In this document: positions 35,189 through 44,544 of the stretch, one piece after another
Layout of the letters: each line of letters starts with the position of its first letter
Numbering within the stretch: the first letter of the stretch is position 1
From: DASQFQ01 sp963722815
Lineage (GTDB): Bacteria; Actinomycetota; Thermoleophilia; Solirubrobacterales; Solirubrobacteraceae
Direction: 5' to 3'
Assembly: GCA_963722815.1 (NCBI GenBank)
Contig: CAVROM010000004.1
Location: 62,001 to 126,000, forward strand
Length of the DNA: 64,000 nucleotides
The notes under the pieces: model-generated
Told to the model about the DNA's origin: nothing
What the model saw: the letters and a program-made list of their open reading frames with translations, nothing else
The model's database searches: none
Position numbers and translations under genes: made by a program

Positions 35189-36265
35189 ATGGGCTCTGGC
35201 ACCGAGACGCTGAAGCGGACTCCGCTGCACGATCGTCATGCCGCCGCCGGGGCGAGGCTCGTGCCGTTCGCCGGGTGGGAGATGCCGGTGCAGTACGCCG
35301 GCATCCGCGAGGAGCACGTCGCGGTCCGGACGAAGGTCGGCGTGTTCGACGTGAGCCACATGGGCGAGATCGAGACCCGTGGGCCGGACGCCGAGGCGTT
35401 CCTGCAGCGCATCCTCTCTAACGACGTGAGCAAGATCGCCGAGGACGGCGCGCAGTACAGCGTCCTCACCAAGCCCGACGGCGGCGTCCTCGACGACCTC
35501 TTCACGTACCGCCTCGGGCCCGACCACTTCCTGACCGTCACCAACGCGAGCAACCACGAGAAGGACCTCGCGTGGTTCGGGCAGCACGCGCGCGAGTTCG
35601 ACGACGTCACCGTGCACGACGCGCTCGACGACTACGCGATGCTCGCCGTCCAGGGGCCCGACGCCAGAGCGTTGGTGCAAGGGCTGGCGAACGGCGATCT
35701 CCCGCGGCGGTTCAGGACGGCGCGGCTGGAGGTCGCGGGGGTTGAGGTGCTCGTGGCCGGCACCGGCTACACGGGCGAGGACGGAGTCGAGCTGCTCGTG
35801 CCGCCGCAGGGCGCGACGGCGGTGTGGGACGCGCTGACCGAAGCCGGCGCCGCGCCGATCGGCCTCGGCGCCCGCGACACCCTCCGCCTCGAGGTCTGCT
35901 TCCACCTCTACGGCAACGACCTCTCCGAGGACCGCAACCCGATCGAGGCGGGGCTCGGCTGGTGCTGCAAGGAGGCCACGGGCTTCATCGGCGCCGACGC
36001 GATCGCACAGGCGCGCGAGAGCGGGACCGCGGAACAGCTCGTTCCCTTCGCGCTCACCGGCCCGGGCATCGCCCGCCAGGGCAACCCGATCGCGGGCGGC
36101 GGCGAGGTCACGTCCGGCACGCTCAGCCCGTGCCTCAACATCGGGATCGGGATGGCCTACCTGCCGGCGGACAAGACCGAGCCCGGCACCCCCTTCGAGA
36201 TCGACGTTCGCGGCAAGCCCCGGACCGCCGAGGTCCGCGAGAAGCCCCTCTACCGCAAGGAGTAG
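35189..36265 (+). CDS. gcvT: GcvT, glycine cleavage T protein (aminomethyltransferase)
   Basis: 358 residues. Family landmarks include FAGWEMPVQYAGIREEHVAVR, GVFDVSHMGEI, TGYTGEDGVELLVP and LGARDTLRLEVCFHLYGNDL, which line the folate site. It releases ammonia from the lipoyl-bound aminomethyl group and forms 5,10-methylene-THF. First gene of gcvT-gcvH-gcvPA-gcvPB, with a 3-nt gap to gcvH. Only 56 bp separate it from the divergent secreted gene, leaving no space for a glycine riboswitch. Confidence 0.96.
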   Translation: MGSGTETLKRTPLHDRHAAAGARLVPFAGWEMPVQYAGIREEHVAVRTKVGVFDVSHMGEIETRGPDAEAFLQRILSNDVSKIAEDGAQYSVLTKPDGGVLDDLFTYRLGPDHFLTVTNASNHEKDLAWFGQHAREFDDVTVHDALDDYAMLAVQGPDARALVQGLANGDLPRRFRTARLEVAGVEVLVAGTGYTGEDGVELLVPPQGATAVWDALTEAGAAPIGLGARDTLRLEVCFHLYGNDLSEDRNPIEAGLGWCCKEATGFIGADAIAQARESGTAEQLVPFALTGPGIARQGNPIAGGGEVTSGTLSPCLNIGIGMAYLPADKTEPGTPFEIDVRGKPRTAEVREKPLYRKE

Positions 36266-36268
36266 ACC

Positions 36269-36655
36269 TTGGCCGAGGCCTCGTACCCGTCGGACCTCAA
36301 GTATCACGCCGAGCACGACTGGGCTCGGATCGACGGCGACATCGCGACGATGGGCATCACCTGGTACGCGCAGGAGCAGCTGGGCGAGGTCGTGTTCTTC
36401 GACCCGCCGGAGGTCGGCGCGACCGTGAAGAAGGACACGCCGTACGCCGAGGTCGAGTCCGTCAAGGCCGTCTCCGACGTGGTGGCTCCGCTCTCCGGCG
36501 AGATCACCGAGGTCAACGAGGCGCTGGGCGACGCGCCGGAGCAGATCAACGAGGACCCGTACGGCGAGGGATGGATGGTCAAAATCCGCCTCTCTAACGT
36601 AAGTGAGGCGGACGACCTCATGGATGCGTCCGCCTACGAAGGCACCCTGACCTAG
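36269..36655 (+). CDS. gcvH: GcvH, glycine cleavage H (lipoyl carrier) protein
   Basis: 128 residues from a TTG start. The lipoyl domain contains YAEVESVKAVSDVVAPLSGE, with the lipoylated lysine at about residue 66. It shuttles the methylamine intermediate among the P, T and L proteins. The TTG is the first start after the gcvT stop and gives a normal-length H protein. gcvPA begins at the next base after its stop. Confidence 0.96.
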   Translation: MAEASYPSDLKYHAEHDWARIDGDIATMGITWYAQEQLGEVVFFDPPEVGATVKKDTPYAEVESVKAVSDVVAPLSGEITEVNEALGDAPEQINEDPYGEGWMVKIRLSNVSEADDLMDASAYEGTLT

Positions 36656-37996
36656 ATGAGCCGCTACACCTCCGCCACCGACGCAGACCGCCGCGAGATG
36701 CTCGACGCCATCGGCGTCGAGTCGATCGACGAGCTGTTCTCCGCCGTGCCGGAGGGGGTCCGCCTCGGCCGCCCGCTCGACCTCCCGCCAGGGAAGCCCG
36801 AGCAGGAGGTCTATGGCCGCCTGCGCGACCTGGCCGCCCGCAACGTCTCGACCGAGGACGAGATCAGCTTCCTCGGCGCCGGGATGTACGACCACTACGT
36901 CCCGAGCCTGATCGACTCGATCCTGTCCCGCTCCGAGTTCCTGACGCCGTACACGCCCTACCAGCCGGAGATCTCCCAGGGCGGGCTGCAGGTGATGTTC
37001 GAGTACCAGACCGCGATCAGCGAGCTCACCGGCCTGCCGGTCTCCAACGCGAGCGTCTACGAGGGCCCGTCCGCGCTCGCGGCCGCCGCCTACCTGGCGA
37101 AGCTGCACAACAAGCGCACGCGCTTCCTGATCTCCGCGGGCGTCCACCCGCACGCACGCGAGACGCTGGAGACGACCGCCGCCGGATGGGGCACGACCGT
37201 CGAGGAGATCCCGCTCGCGGACGGCGTGACGCAGATCCCCGAGCTCGGCGACGACGTCTCGGCCGTGCTCGTGCAGTACCCCAACTTCCTCGGCGCCGTC
37301 GAGGACCTCCAAGCCCTCACCGACGCCGCCCACGCGGCCGGCGCGCTGATGATCGTCCTGACCGACCCGCTGACGCTCGGTGTGCTCAAGCCGCCCGGCG
37401 AGTTCGGCGTCGACGTCGCCGTGGGGGAGGGGCAGACGCTCGGCAACCGGCTCGACTACGGCGGCCCGTCGTTCGGCTTCTTCGCCGCTCAGGAGACCTA
37501 CCTGCGCCGCATGCCCGGCCGCATCGCGGGCGAGACGAAGGACGTCGATGGCCGCCGCGGCTTCGTGCTCACGCTGCAGACGCGCGAGCAGCACATCCGC
37601 CGCGAGAAGGCGACGCACAACATCTGCACCGCGCAGGCGCTCAACGCGCTCGCGGGCGTCATCTACCTCAGCTGGCTCGGTCGCCGCGGGCTCGTCGAGC
37701 TCGGCGAGCTGCTGCTCCAGCGCACCGCGTACGCGCGCCGCACGCTGGCGGAGCTCGACGGCGTCGAGCTGCTGCACGACCAGCCTGTGGTCAGAGAGTT
37801 CGCGGTCACGCTCGACGCTCCGGTGCACAAGGTCATCGAGCGCTGCGCCGCCGAGGGCGTCAACCCCGGCTTCCCGCTCGAGGACGACGGCCTCCTGATC
37901 GCGATCACCGAGCAGCGCAGCCGCGAGGACATCGACACGCTCGCGCGGGTCCTGGGCGCGGCGGTCGCCGCCGAAAGGGAGGCGGTGACCGCGTGA
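36656..37996 (+). CDS. gcvPA: GcvPA, glycine dehydrogenase subunit 1
   Basis: 446 residues, the N-terminal half of the two-subunit form of P protein. It has FLGAGMYDHYVPSLIDSIL, FLTPYTPYQPEISQG, MFEYQTAISELTGLPVSNAS and the later GRIAGETKDVDGRRGFVLTLQTREQHIRR. With subunit 2 it decarboxylates glycine. Its stop overlaps the gcvPB GTG start by 3 bases. Confidence 0.96.
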   Translation: MSRYTSATDADRREMLDAIGVESIDELFSAVPEGVRLGRPLDLPPGKPEQEVYGRLRDLAARNVSTEDEISFLGAGMYDHYVPSLIDSILSRSEFLTPYTPYQPEISQGGLQVMFEYQTAISELTGLPVSNASVYEGPSALAAAAYLAKLHNKRTRFLISAGVHPHARETLETTAAGWGTTVEEIPLADGVTQIPELGDDVSAVLVQYPNFLGAVEDLQALTDAAHAAGALMIVLTDPLTLGVLKPPGEFGVDVAVGEGQTLGNRLDYGGPSFGFFAAQETYLRRMPGRIAGETKDVDGRRGFVLTLQTREQHIRREKATHNICTAQALNALAGVIYLSWLGRRGLVELGELLLQRTAYARRTLAELDGVELLHDQPVVREFAVTLDAPVHKVIERCAAEGVNPGFPLEDDGLLIAITEQRSREDIDTLARVLGAAVAAEREAVTA

Positions 37997-39570
37997 TCAA
38001 CGAGAACCGCCTCCACGCCGACCCGGGAGTAGATCCCACCCACCCGACGCCGCAGTCCGGCCGCTCCGACCAGTTCGAGACGCCGATGCAGCGCGACCGC
38101 GCGGTGACGATCTTCGAGAAGTCCAAGGCGGGCCGGCGCGCGTTCGTCGCCCCCGAGCTCGACGTCCCCCACCAGGACGGCCTGCTGCCCGACAACCTCC
38201 GCCGCTCCGAGCCGCCCAAGCTCCCCGAGATCGCCGAGCCGGAGATCGTCCGTCACTACAACCGGCTCTCGAAGCGCAACTTCGACCTCGACACCGGCTT
38301 CTACCCGCTCGGCTCGTGCACGATGAAGCACAACCCGAAGCTGCACGAGCGCGTCGCCGCGCTGCCCGGCAACGCGCGCCTGCACCCGGCGCAGGACCCG
38401 AAGCGGGCCCAGGGCGCGCTGCAGCTGATGTACGAGCTCCAGCAGGCGCTGGGCGAGATCGCGGGCCTGCCGCACGTCTCACTCCAGCCGAGCGCCGGCT
38501 CGCACGGCGAGCTCGCCGGCGTGCTGCTGACCCGCGCCTACCACGAGGACCGCGGCGAGCACCGCACCAAGGTCCTCACGCCGGACACCGCCCACGGCAC
38601 CAACCCGGCGACCGTGACCATGGCCGGCTACGAGGTCGTCAAGGTCGGCACCGACGAGCGCGGCGGCGTCGACGTCGAGGACCTGCGGGCCAAGGCCGAC
38701 GAGGACGTCGCGTGCCTGATGCTCACCAACCCGAACACGCTCGGGCTGTTCGACGAGAACATCACGGAGATCGCGAAGATCGTCCACGAGGTCGGCGCGA
38801 CGCTGTACTACGACGGGGCGAACCTCAACGCCGTCATGGGCCGCACGCGCCCGGGCGACATGGGCTTCGACATCGTCCACTACAACCTGCACAAGACCTT
38901 CACGCAGCCGCACGGCGGCGGCGGTCCGGGCGCCGGCCCGATCGCCGTCTCAGAGCGCATCGAGCCTTACCTGATGCGGCCGCAGATCGTCCGGCGCGAG
39001 GCCGACAACGGCCACGGCCCCAGCTTCGACCTCGACTACGACCGGCCGAAGTCGATCGGGCGCCTGCGCGGCTTCCAGGGCAACTACGGCGTCTTCGTGC
39101 GCAGCTACGCGTACATCCTGTCGCTCGGCGGCGACGGCCTCCAGGAGGCGTCGGAGACCGCGGTGCTGAACGCGAACTACCTGCTCGCGCGGCTCAAGGA
39201 GGAGGGCGTGGCCGAGCACCTGCCGGCCGCCTACGACCGGGTCTGCATGCACGAGTTCGTGCTCTCGGGCGCGCCGATGAAGAAGAACCTCGGCCTCAAG
39301 ACGCTCGATCTCGCCAAGCGCCTGCTCGACCACGGCTTCCACCCGCCCACGGTCTACTTCCCGCTGCTCGTCGACGAGGCGCTGCTGGTGGAGCCGACCG
39401 AGACGGAGACGAAGGAGACGCTCGACGCCTTCGCCGACGCGGTCGCCGACATCCTGCGTGAGGGCGCCGAGGACCCGGAGATCGCACGCAACGCGCCGTA
39501 CTCGACGCCGGTGCGCCGGCTCGACGAGGCGGGCGCCGCCAAGCGGCCCGTGATCCGCCAGCCGCTCTAG
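37993..39570 (+). CDS. gcvPB: GcvPB, glycine dehydrogenase subunit 2 (PLP-binding)
   Basis: 525 residues from GTG 37993, overlapping the gcvPA stop (GTGA). The PLP site is HYNLHKTFTQPHGGGGPGAGP in outline (Lys in LHKTF). FYPLGSCTMKHNPK, QPSAGSHGELAGVL and DTAHGTNPATVTMAGY are further hallmarks. The C-terminus shows a long extension ending KRPVIRQPL. The L protein (lipoamide dehydrogenase) gene is not in this window. Confidence 0.95.
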   Translation: MINENRLHADPGVDPTHPTPQSGRSDQFETPMQRDRAVTIFEKSKAGRRAFVAPELDVPHQDGLLPDNLRRSEPPKLPEIAEPEIVRHYNRLSKRNFDLDTGFYPLGSCTMKHNPKLHERVAALPGNARLHPAQDPKRAQGALQLMYELQQALGEIAGLPHVSLQPSAGSHGELAGVLLTRAYHEDRGEHRTKVLTPDTAHGTNPATVTMAGYEVVKVGTDERGGVDVEDLRAKADEDVACLMLTNPNTLGLFDENITEIAKIVHEVGATLYYDGANLNAVMGRTRPGDMGFDIVHYNLHKTFTQPHGGGGPGAGPIAVSERIEPYLMRPQIVRREADNGHGPSFDLDYDRPKSIGRLRGFQGNYGVFVRSYAYILSLGGDGLQEASETAVLNANYLLARLKEEGVAEHLPAAYDRVCMHEFVLSGAPMKKNLGLKTLDLAKRLLDHGFHPPTVYFPLLVDEALLVEPTETETKETLDAFADAVADILREGAEDPEIARNAPYSTPVRRLDEAGAAKRPVIRQPL

Positions 39571-39580
39571 GTTGGCCCGC

Positions 39581-40169
39581 GTGAGGCTCGGCCTTGCGCT
39601 GCTCGCGGTCTTCCTGGTCGTGCGGCTGTGCGGCCGGACGGCGCCGCGATCGGCGGCGACTGGGTGGTCTCGGTCAACCGAGTCGGCCGCGGCGAGCCCG
39701 ACGGCGTGCACGTCGCGGGCCCGGTGCCCGACCTGCGCCGGCCGGTGCCCGACTGCTCGGTCATCGCCCAGCGGCGGCTGACCGCCGGCACCGACCCGTA
39801 TCGGGGCCGCGCCGACGTGCCGGGCGCGACGTCCGGGAAGCCGTGGCTCGGCAAGCCTTCCGCGCCGAAGCCTCCGCGCGCCTTTCGCTCGCTGCGGGTG
39901 GCACGACAGCAGCGCGGGAAGGCGGTGCGCCTACAGTTGCGGATCTCCCGCGGGCCGGCGCGCGTGACGGTGCGCCTGACCGCGCCCGCACCACCACCGG
40001 TCGCGTCGTGCGGCGGCGCGCGCGGAGGGGGACGCTGCGACTCCGCGGCCCGCTCAACGCGATGGCGGAGCGCGCGCTGGCGCGCTCCGGCCGCCTCGCG
40101 CTGCGGCTGCGCGTGACCGGGAGGGCCACCACCACCGCTCGCCGGAGGGTGCTCGTCAGGCTTGCTTGA
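39581..40169 (+). pseudogene. small secreted basic protein, frameshifted
   Basis: A GTG start gives a signal-like segment (MRLGLALLAVFLVVRLCG). At about 39628 the sensible reading moves to another frame (GAAIGGDWVVSVNRVGRG... through RVTVRLTAP). At about 39990 it moves again, ending GRLALRLRVTGRATTTARR. Two single-base changes would restore a ~195-residue exported, arginine-rich protein. No family is recognised. The errors may be in the sequence rather than the genome. Confidence 0.45.
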
Positions 40170-40372
40170 CGCGAGGGTCAGATGAGCGACCCGGAAACGG
40201 TCTTTCGCTGCGCCCGCGTCCGGTCCATAGATTCCCAGCGTGCCGCCATCGATCGACGGACCGGCTTCCGGTGCGGGTCGGCGCGCAGACGTGCCACACA
40301 GTGGACCGGATTTCGGTCTTGAGCCCTCCCAGAAAGAACAGGTGGGTCAACCGACCTCCTGGAGGGAGTCTC

Positions 40373-40933
40373 ATGTCCAAGTCTCGAATGGTGCTCGCCG
40401 CTGCGGTAGCCGCGCTCGCCGTCATGCTGATCGGCGGCGCCGGCCCGGCTGCTGCGCAGACCAGCGCCACGCCGCTCACGAAGACGGTCAAGATGACCGG
40501 CACCGCGAAGAACGGCAAGAAGTTCAACGGCACTTACACGATCAAGCGCTTCACGCACCGCGGCAGCAAGCTCTACGCCGTCGGCACGCTGAAGGGCCGT
40601 CTCAAGGGCCGCCGCGTCACGAGGAACAACGTGCGCATCCCCGCCGCGCTCGCCCGCCCGGCCCAGGCTGCGCAGATCCCGCCGACGCCGAACGCCTGCC
40701 AGATCCTCAACCTGACGCTGCAGCCGATCGACCTCAACCTGCTCGGCCTGCGTCTGCGCACCAGCCGCATCGACCTTCGTCTCGAAGGCGTGCCCGGCGC
40801 CGGCCAGCTGGTCGGCAACCTGCTGTGCGGGATCCTCGGGATCCTCGACCCGCAGGCCGCGACCCCCGCGACGCCGTCGGTCCTCACGCAGATCCTGAAC
40901 GCGCTGCTCGCGCTGGTGCCCCGCACCGCCTAG
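40373..40933 (+). CDS. secreted protein of unknown function (actinobacterial type)
   Basis: 186 residues. A Sec signal peptide (LAAAVAALAVMLIGGAGPAAAQ) is followed by a basic beta-rich part (GTYTIKRFTHRGSKLYAVGTLKGRL). The C-terminal part has two cysteines framing NLTLQPIDLNLLGLRLRTSRIDLRL and GAGQLVGNLLCGILGILD. This LNLLGL / LxGNLLC pattern recurs in uncharacterised actinobacterial exported proteins. GGAGGGA 5 nt before the ATG is a strong ribosome site, and a clear terminator follows, so this is a single-gene unit. Confidence 0.8.
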   Translation: MSKSRMVLAAAVAALAVMLIGGAGPAAAQTSATPLTKTVKMTGTAKNGKKFNGTYTIKRFTHRGSKLYAVGTLKGRLKGRRVTRNNVRIPAALARPAQAAQIPPTPNACQILNLTLQPIDLNLLGLRLRTSRIDLRLEGVPGAGQLVGNLLCGILGILDPQAATPATPSVLTQILNALLALVPRTA

Positions 40934-40950
40934 CACTTGCCATCTCCACT

Positions 40951-40983
40951 GCCCCGTCCCGCAGACGTTCCGCGGGGCGGGGC
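40951..40983 (+). terminator. hairpin terminator after the secreted-protein gene
   Basis: A 12-bp stem (40951-40962 with 40972-40983) contains one U-G pair and encloses a 9-nt loop. It lies 17 nt after the stop codon. The following bases are only moderately T-rich, as is usual in high-GC actinobacteria. Confidence 0.65.
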
Positions 40984-41001
40984 CGCTATCTTCGCCCGCT
41001 C

Positions 41002-41982
41002 GTGCGGATCTTCTCGGGCATCCAGCCAACGGGCACCAAGCACCTCGGCAACTACATCGGCGGCATCACCCAGTACGTCGCCGGCCAGGACCGCGGTGAC
41101 CCGGCGATCTACTGCATCGTCAACCTGCACTCGCTGACGGTCGACTACGACCCCGCCGACCTGCGCGAGCGCACGCTCGACCTCGCCGCGCTGCTGATCG
41201 CCGCGGGCCTCGACCCGGACCGCTGCATCCTGTTCCGCCAGGGCGACGTGAAGGAGCACAGCGAGCTGTCCTGGCTGCTGTCCGCGGTCATCCCGCTCGG
41301 CGAGCTCCAGCGCATGCACCAGTTCCGCGACAAGTCGGTCGCGCAGCGCGAGCTCGTGTCGGCCGGCCTGCTCTTCTATCCCGTCCTGATGGCCGCCGAC
41401 GTGCTCGCCTACCGCGCGCACGAGGTGCCGGTGGGGGAGGACCAGCGCGAGCACGTCGAGCTGATGCGCGACGCCGCCGAGCGCTTCAACCGCCGCTTCG
41501 GCGAGACGCTGGTGGTGCCCGAGGCGCGGATCCCCACGGTCGGGGCGCGCATCCGCGATCTCCAGGACCCGTCGAGGAAGATGTCGACGACCTCGCCGAG
41601 CCCGGCGGGGACGGTCTACGTGCTCGACGAGCCCGACGCGATCATGAAGAAGTTCAAGCGCGCGGTGACCGACTCGGGGACGGAGATCGTCCGCGCCCCC
41701 GACAAGCCCGGGATCTCGAACCTGATCGAGCTGCTCGCCGTGATCCGCGGGACGAGCGCCGACGAGATCGAGCGCGAGTTCGCCGGCTCGCGCTACGGCG
41801 ACTTCAAGGTCGCGGTGGGGGAGGCGGTCGTCGACTACCTCCGCCCGGTGCGCGAGCGCTACACCGAGCTGCGCGCCGACGAGGCCGAGCTCGGGCGGAT
41901 CCTGGCGAAGGGCGCCGAGGGCGCGCGGGCGCTGGCGGCCGAGACGCTCGCCGACGTGCGCGAGCGCATGGGCGTCGCCTGA
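41002..41982 (+). CDS. trpS: TrpS, tryptophanyl-tRNA synthetase
   Basis: 326 residues from GTG 41002. The class I motifs are FSGIQPTGTKHLGNYIGG (HIGH region) and RKMSTT (KMSKS region). FYPVLMAADVLAYRA and VPVGEDQREHVELMRD are typical of TrpRS. It charges tRNA-Trp. The open frame extends upstream but those codons fall in the terminator. No leader peptide is visible in front of it. Confidence 0.96.
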   Translation: MRIFSGIQPTGTKHLGNYIGGITQYVAGQDRGDPAIYCIVNLHSLTVDYDPADLRERTLDLAALLIAAGLDPDRCILFRQGDVKEHSELSWLLSAVIPLGELQRMHQFRDKSVAQRELVSAGLLFYPVLMAADVLAYRAHEVPVGEDQREHVELMRDAAERFNRRFGETLVVPEARIPTVGARIRDLQDPSRKMSTTSPSPAGTVYVLDEPDAIMKKFKRAVTDSGTEIVRAPDKPGISNLIELLAVIRGTSADEIEREFAGSRYGDFKVAVGEAVVDYLRPVRERYTELRADEAELGRILAKGAEGARALAAETLADVRERMGVA

Positions 41983-42023
41983 ATGTCGCGATCCGTCGAC
42001 CCGGCTCCCTAGCCTCTCTGCGG

Positions 42024-42755
42024 GTGCCCGCCACCGCCGTCCATCGTCTCGAGCTCGACCTCGACGTCTTCGCCGGGCCGTTCGACCTCCTGCTCTCGCT
42101 GATCCTGCGCGAGGAGCTCGACCTCCTGGAGGTGGAGCTGGCCGAGGTGGTGCTCGCCTACCTCGACCACCTCGAGGCGCGCGACGAGCTCGACCTCGAG
42201 GCCACCACCGAGTTCCTCGTCCTGATCGCGGCGCTGCTCGAGCTCAAGTCGCGGCTCATGCTGCCGGGCGAGGAGATCGAGGAGCTCGACGAGCTCGCGC
42301 CCGCCGAGGCGGCAAGCGAGCTGCTCGAGCGGATGCTGCGCTATGCGCGCTTCCGCGGCGCCTCGGGCTGGCTGGGCGAGCGCAAGACCGGCGCCGAGGC
42401 GCTGCTGTACCGCGCCGCGCCCCTGCCGGACGAGCTGCGGCGGCTGTCGGTCGAGCAGGCAGAGGCCTCCTACGACCCGGCCGTGCTCGGTGCCGCGCTC
42501 GGCGGGCTGCTGCGCACGCCGCCGCCGGTCGACCTCAGCCACATGGCGATGCCGCGGGTCACGCTCGGCGAGCGGGTCGCCCACCTGCGCGAGCTGCTGC
42601 GCCGCGGCAGCTTCGGCTTCGACGAGGCGGTGGAGGGCGCCGACCGCGTGACGGTCGCGGTCACCCTGTTCGCGCTGCTCGAGCTCTACAAGCGCGGCGA
42701 GGCGAGCTGGGAGCAGGGCGAGCCGTTCGGCCCGATCACGGTGCAGGCCTCATGA
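42024..42755 (+). CDS. scpA: ScpA, segregation and condensation protein A
   Basis: 243 residues from a GTG start. The N-terminal kleisin part is clear: DVFAGPFDLLLSLILREELDL in outline, then EFLVLIAALLELKSRLMLP. The C-terminal winged-helix segment includes VTVAVTLFALLELYKRGE. ScpA bridges SMC heads in the bacterial condensin. Its stop overlaps the scpB ATG (ATGA). Confidence 0.93.
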   Translation: MPATAVHRLELDLDVFAGPFDLLLSLILREELDLLEVELAEVVLAYLDHLEARDELDLEATTEFLVLIAALLELKSRLMLPGEEIEELDELAPAEAASELLERMLRYARFRGASGWLGERKTGAEALLYRAAPLPDELRRLSVEQAEASYDPAVLGAALGGLLRTPPPVDLSHMAMPRVTLGERVAHLRELLRRGSFGFDEAVEGADRVTVAVTLFALLELYKRGEASWEQGEPFGPITVQAS

Positions 42756-43330
42756 CGCCGCTGGCCAAGGTCATCGAGGCGCTGCTGTTCCTGTCACCCG
42801 AGCCGGTCTCGCTCGACGACCTGCGCGACGCCACGCGGCAGGACGAGTGGGCGGTGCTCGACGCGCTGACCGAGCTCCGCGACGGCCTGCACGGCCGCGG
42901 GGTGGTGCTGAAGGAGATCGGCGGCGGCTGGACGCTCGCCTCGCACCCCGGGGCGGAGGAGGCCGCGCGGCGGCTGCTCTCGAAGGCCCGCACGCCGACG
43001 CTCACCCCGGCCCAGGCCGAGACGCTGTCCGTGGTCGCCTACCTGCAGCCGGTCTCACGGCCGGAGATGGCGCGCATCCGCGGCGTGGCCTCGGAGTCCG
43101 CGACGAGCGCGCTCGCCGAGCGCGGCCTGATCGAGGAGGCCGGCCGCTCGCCGTTCGGCGCCGTGCTCTACCGCACCACCCCGCTGTTCCTGAAGCTGTT
43201 CGGCCTGCGGTCGCTTGAGGAGCTCCCCGAGCTCGAGCAGTGGGACCCGTCGCCCGAGGACCAGGCGGCGCTGCGCGACCGCCTGCTGCGCGCGGGCGAC
43301 GAGCGCACGGGCGCCGTGCCGGGTTCTTGA
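42752..43330 (+). CDS. scpB: ScpB, segregation and condensation protein B
   Basis: 192 residues. Two winged-helix domains: LAKVIEALLFLSPEPVSLDDL at the start, and LTPAQAETLSVVAYLQPVSRPEMARIRGV in the second, followed by GRSPFGAVLYRTTPLFLKLFGL. It is the partner of ScpA and SMC in chromosome compaction. It is the last gene before a convergent gap filled with inverted repeats. Confidence 0.93.
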   Translation: MTPLAKVIEALLFLSPEPVSLDDLRDATRQDEWAVLDALTELRDGLHGRGVVLKEIGGGWTLASHPGAEEAARRLLSKARTPTLTPAQAETLSVVAYLQPVSRPEMARIRGVASESATSALAERGLIEEAGRSPFGAVLYRTTPLFLKLFGLRSLEELPELEQWDPSPEDQAALRDRLLRAGDERTGAVPGS

Positions 43331-43365
43331 ACGGCGGGCATTGAGGGGTGGGCTCGGGGCGGGGT

Positions 43366-43483
43366 GGCCGAGTTTCTGCACCCTCAAGGGCTCAAATCAA
43401 GCCGAGACCGCAGAAACTCGGCCCTGAGCCGAGTTAGTGCGGTCTCGACCGCTCAACACGCGCCGAGACCGCAGAAACTCGGC
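43366..43483. repeat. cluster of palindromic repeats between scpB and rlmN
   Basis: Four related copies of a 20-22 bp unit occur: GCCGAGTTTCTGC (43367-43379, partial), 43401-43422, 43428-43447 and 43462-43483. The second and fourth are identical; the first and third are in opposite orientation. Each full unit starts GCCGAG and ends CTCGGC. Copies 1 and 2 form a perfect 14-bp stem (43366-43379 with 43410-43423). The cluster lies between convergent genes and may act as a two-way terminator. Confidence 0.8.
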
Positions 43484-43538
43484 TCGCGAACCCCCGCCCC
43501 CGGCCGCACCCACACCTCAATGCCGCCGTTGAAGTTCC

Positions 43539-44522
43539 CTACGAGGCTTTCGCGGCCAGCTGGCCGCAAGCGGCGTCGATGTCGCGCCCGCGGGTGAGGC
43601 GGACGGTCGCGCTGAGGCCGTGCTCCTCGAGCGCGGCCTTGAACGCGTCGATCGCGCCCCGCGTCGAGCCGTCGTACGTCGCGTCGGTCGGGTTGTAGGG
43701 GATGAGGTTGAGCTTGTAGACGCGCGGGTCGAGCAGCTTGGCGAGCTGGACCGCCTGCGCGTAGCTGTCGTTGACGCCCGCGAGCATCACGTACTCGACG
43801 AACACCATGCGCTTGCGGCGCGCGTAGAACGCCTGGCACGCCTCGAGCACCTCGGCGATCGAGTAGCGCTCGTTGACGGGCATGATCTTCGAGCGCAGCG
43901 AATCCTCGGGCGCGTGCAGGGAGAGCGCCAGCCGGATCGGCATGTCGGACTCGGTCAGCTTGCGGATGCCGGGCGCCCAGCCGACGGTTGAGATGCCGGT
44001 GCGGCGGTGGGTGATGCCGAGGTCAGGCAGCTTCCGGGCCGCGCCGAGGACGTTGTCCAGGTTCATCATCGGCTCGCCCATCCCCATGAACACGAGGTGG
44101 TTGAGCGGCTCGATGCGGCGGAAGTGCAGGACCTGGTCGAGGATCTCGCTCGCGGTCAGGTTGCGGCCGAACTTCATCGCTCCCGTGGCGCAGAAGGTGC
44201 AGGTCAGCGGGCAGCCCGACTGCGAGGAGACGCAGACCGAGCGGCGGCCGTCGCGGTAGCGCATCAGCACCGCCTCGACCGGGCGGCCGTCGTGCGTGTG
44301 GAAGAGCGCCTTCACCGTGCCGTCGCGCGCGTGCGCCTCGTGGGCGAGCGTGAGCGTCGAGAACGGCACCGCGTCGGCCAGGCGCGAGCGCAGCGCGACC
44401 GGCAGGTTCGTCATCTCGTCGTAGCCGCCGGCCCCGCCCGCGGTCCATTCCCACGCCTGGCGGGCGCGGAAGGCGGGCTCGCCGGCGTCGGCGAGCGTGC
44501 GGTCCAGGAGATCGAGATCCAC
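43539..44522 (-). CDS. rlmN: RlmN, 23S rRNA/tRNA adenine-C2 methyltransferase
   Basis: 327 residues. The radical-SAM cluster motif is GCPLTCTFCATG (CxxxCxxC), followed by FMGMGEPMMNLDNV and STVGWAPGIRKL. The methyl-carrying cysteine is probably the one in the C-terminal AACGQL segment. It methylates A2503 of 23S rRNA and A37 of some tRNAs. It is divergent from the pseudouridine synthase gene by only 22 bp. Confidence 0.95.
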   Translation of the reverse strand: MDLDLLDRTLADAGEPAFRARQAWEWTAGGAGGYDEMTNLPVALRSRLADAVPFSTLTLAHEAHARDGTVKALFHTHDGRPVEAVLMRYRDGRRSVCVSSQSGCPLTCTFCATGAMKFGRNLTASEILDQVLHFRRIEPLNHLVFMGMGEPMMNLDNVLGAARKLPDLGITHRRTGISTVGWAPGIRKLTESDMPIRLALSLHAPEDSLRSKIMPVNERYSIAEVLEACQAFYARRKRMVFVEYVMLAGVNDSYAQAVQLAKLLDPRVYKLNLIPYNPTDATYDGSTRGAIDAFKAALEEHGLSATVRLTRGRDIDAACGQLAAKAS

Positions 44523-44544
44523 GGCGTCCTATGGTGGCACCACC

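Noticed and set aside
43366..43483. CRISPR array
   Set aside because: Units alternate in orientation, spacings are irregular (5-50 bp) and no cas gene is present.
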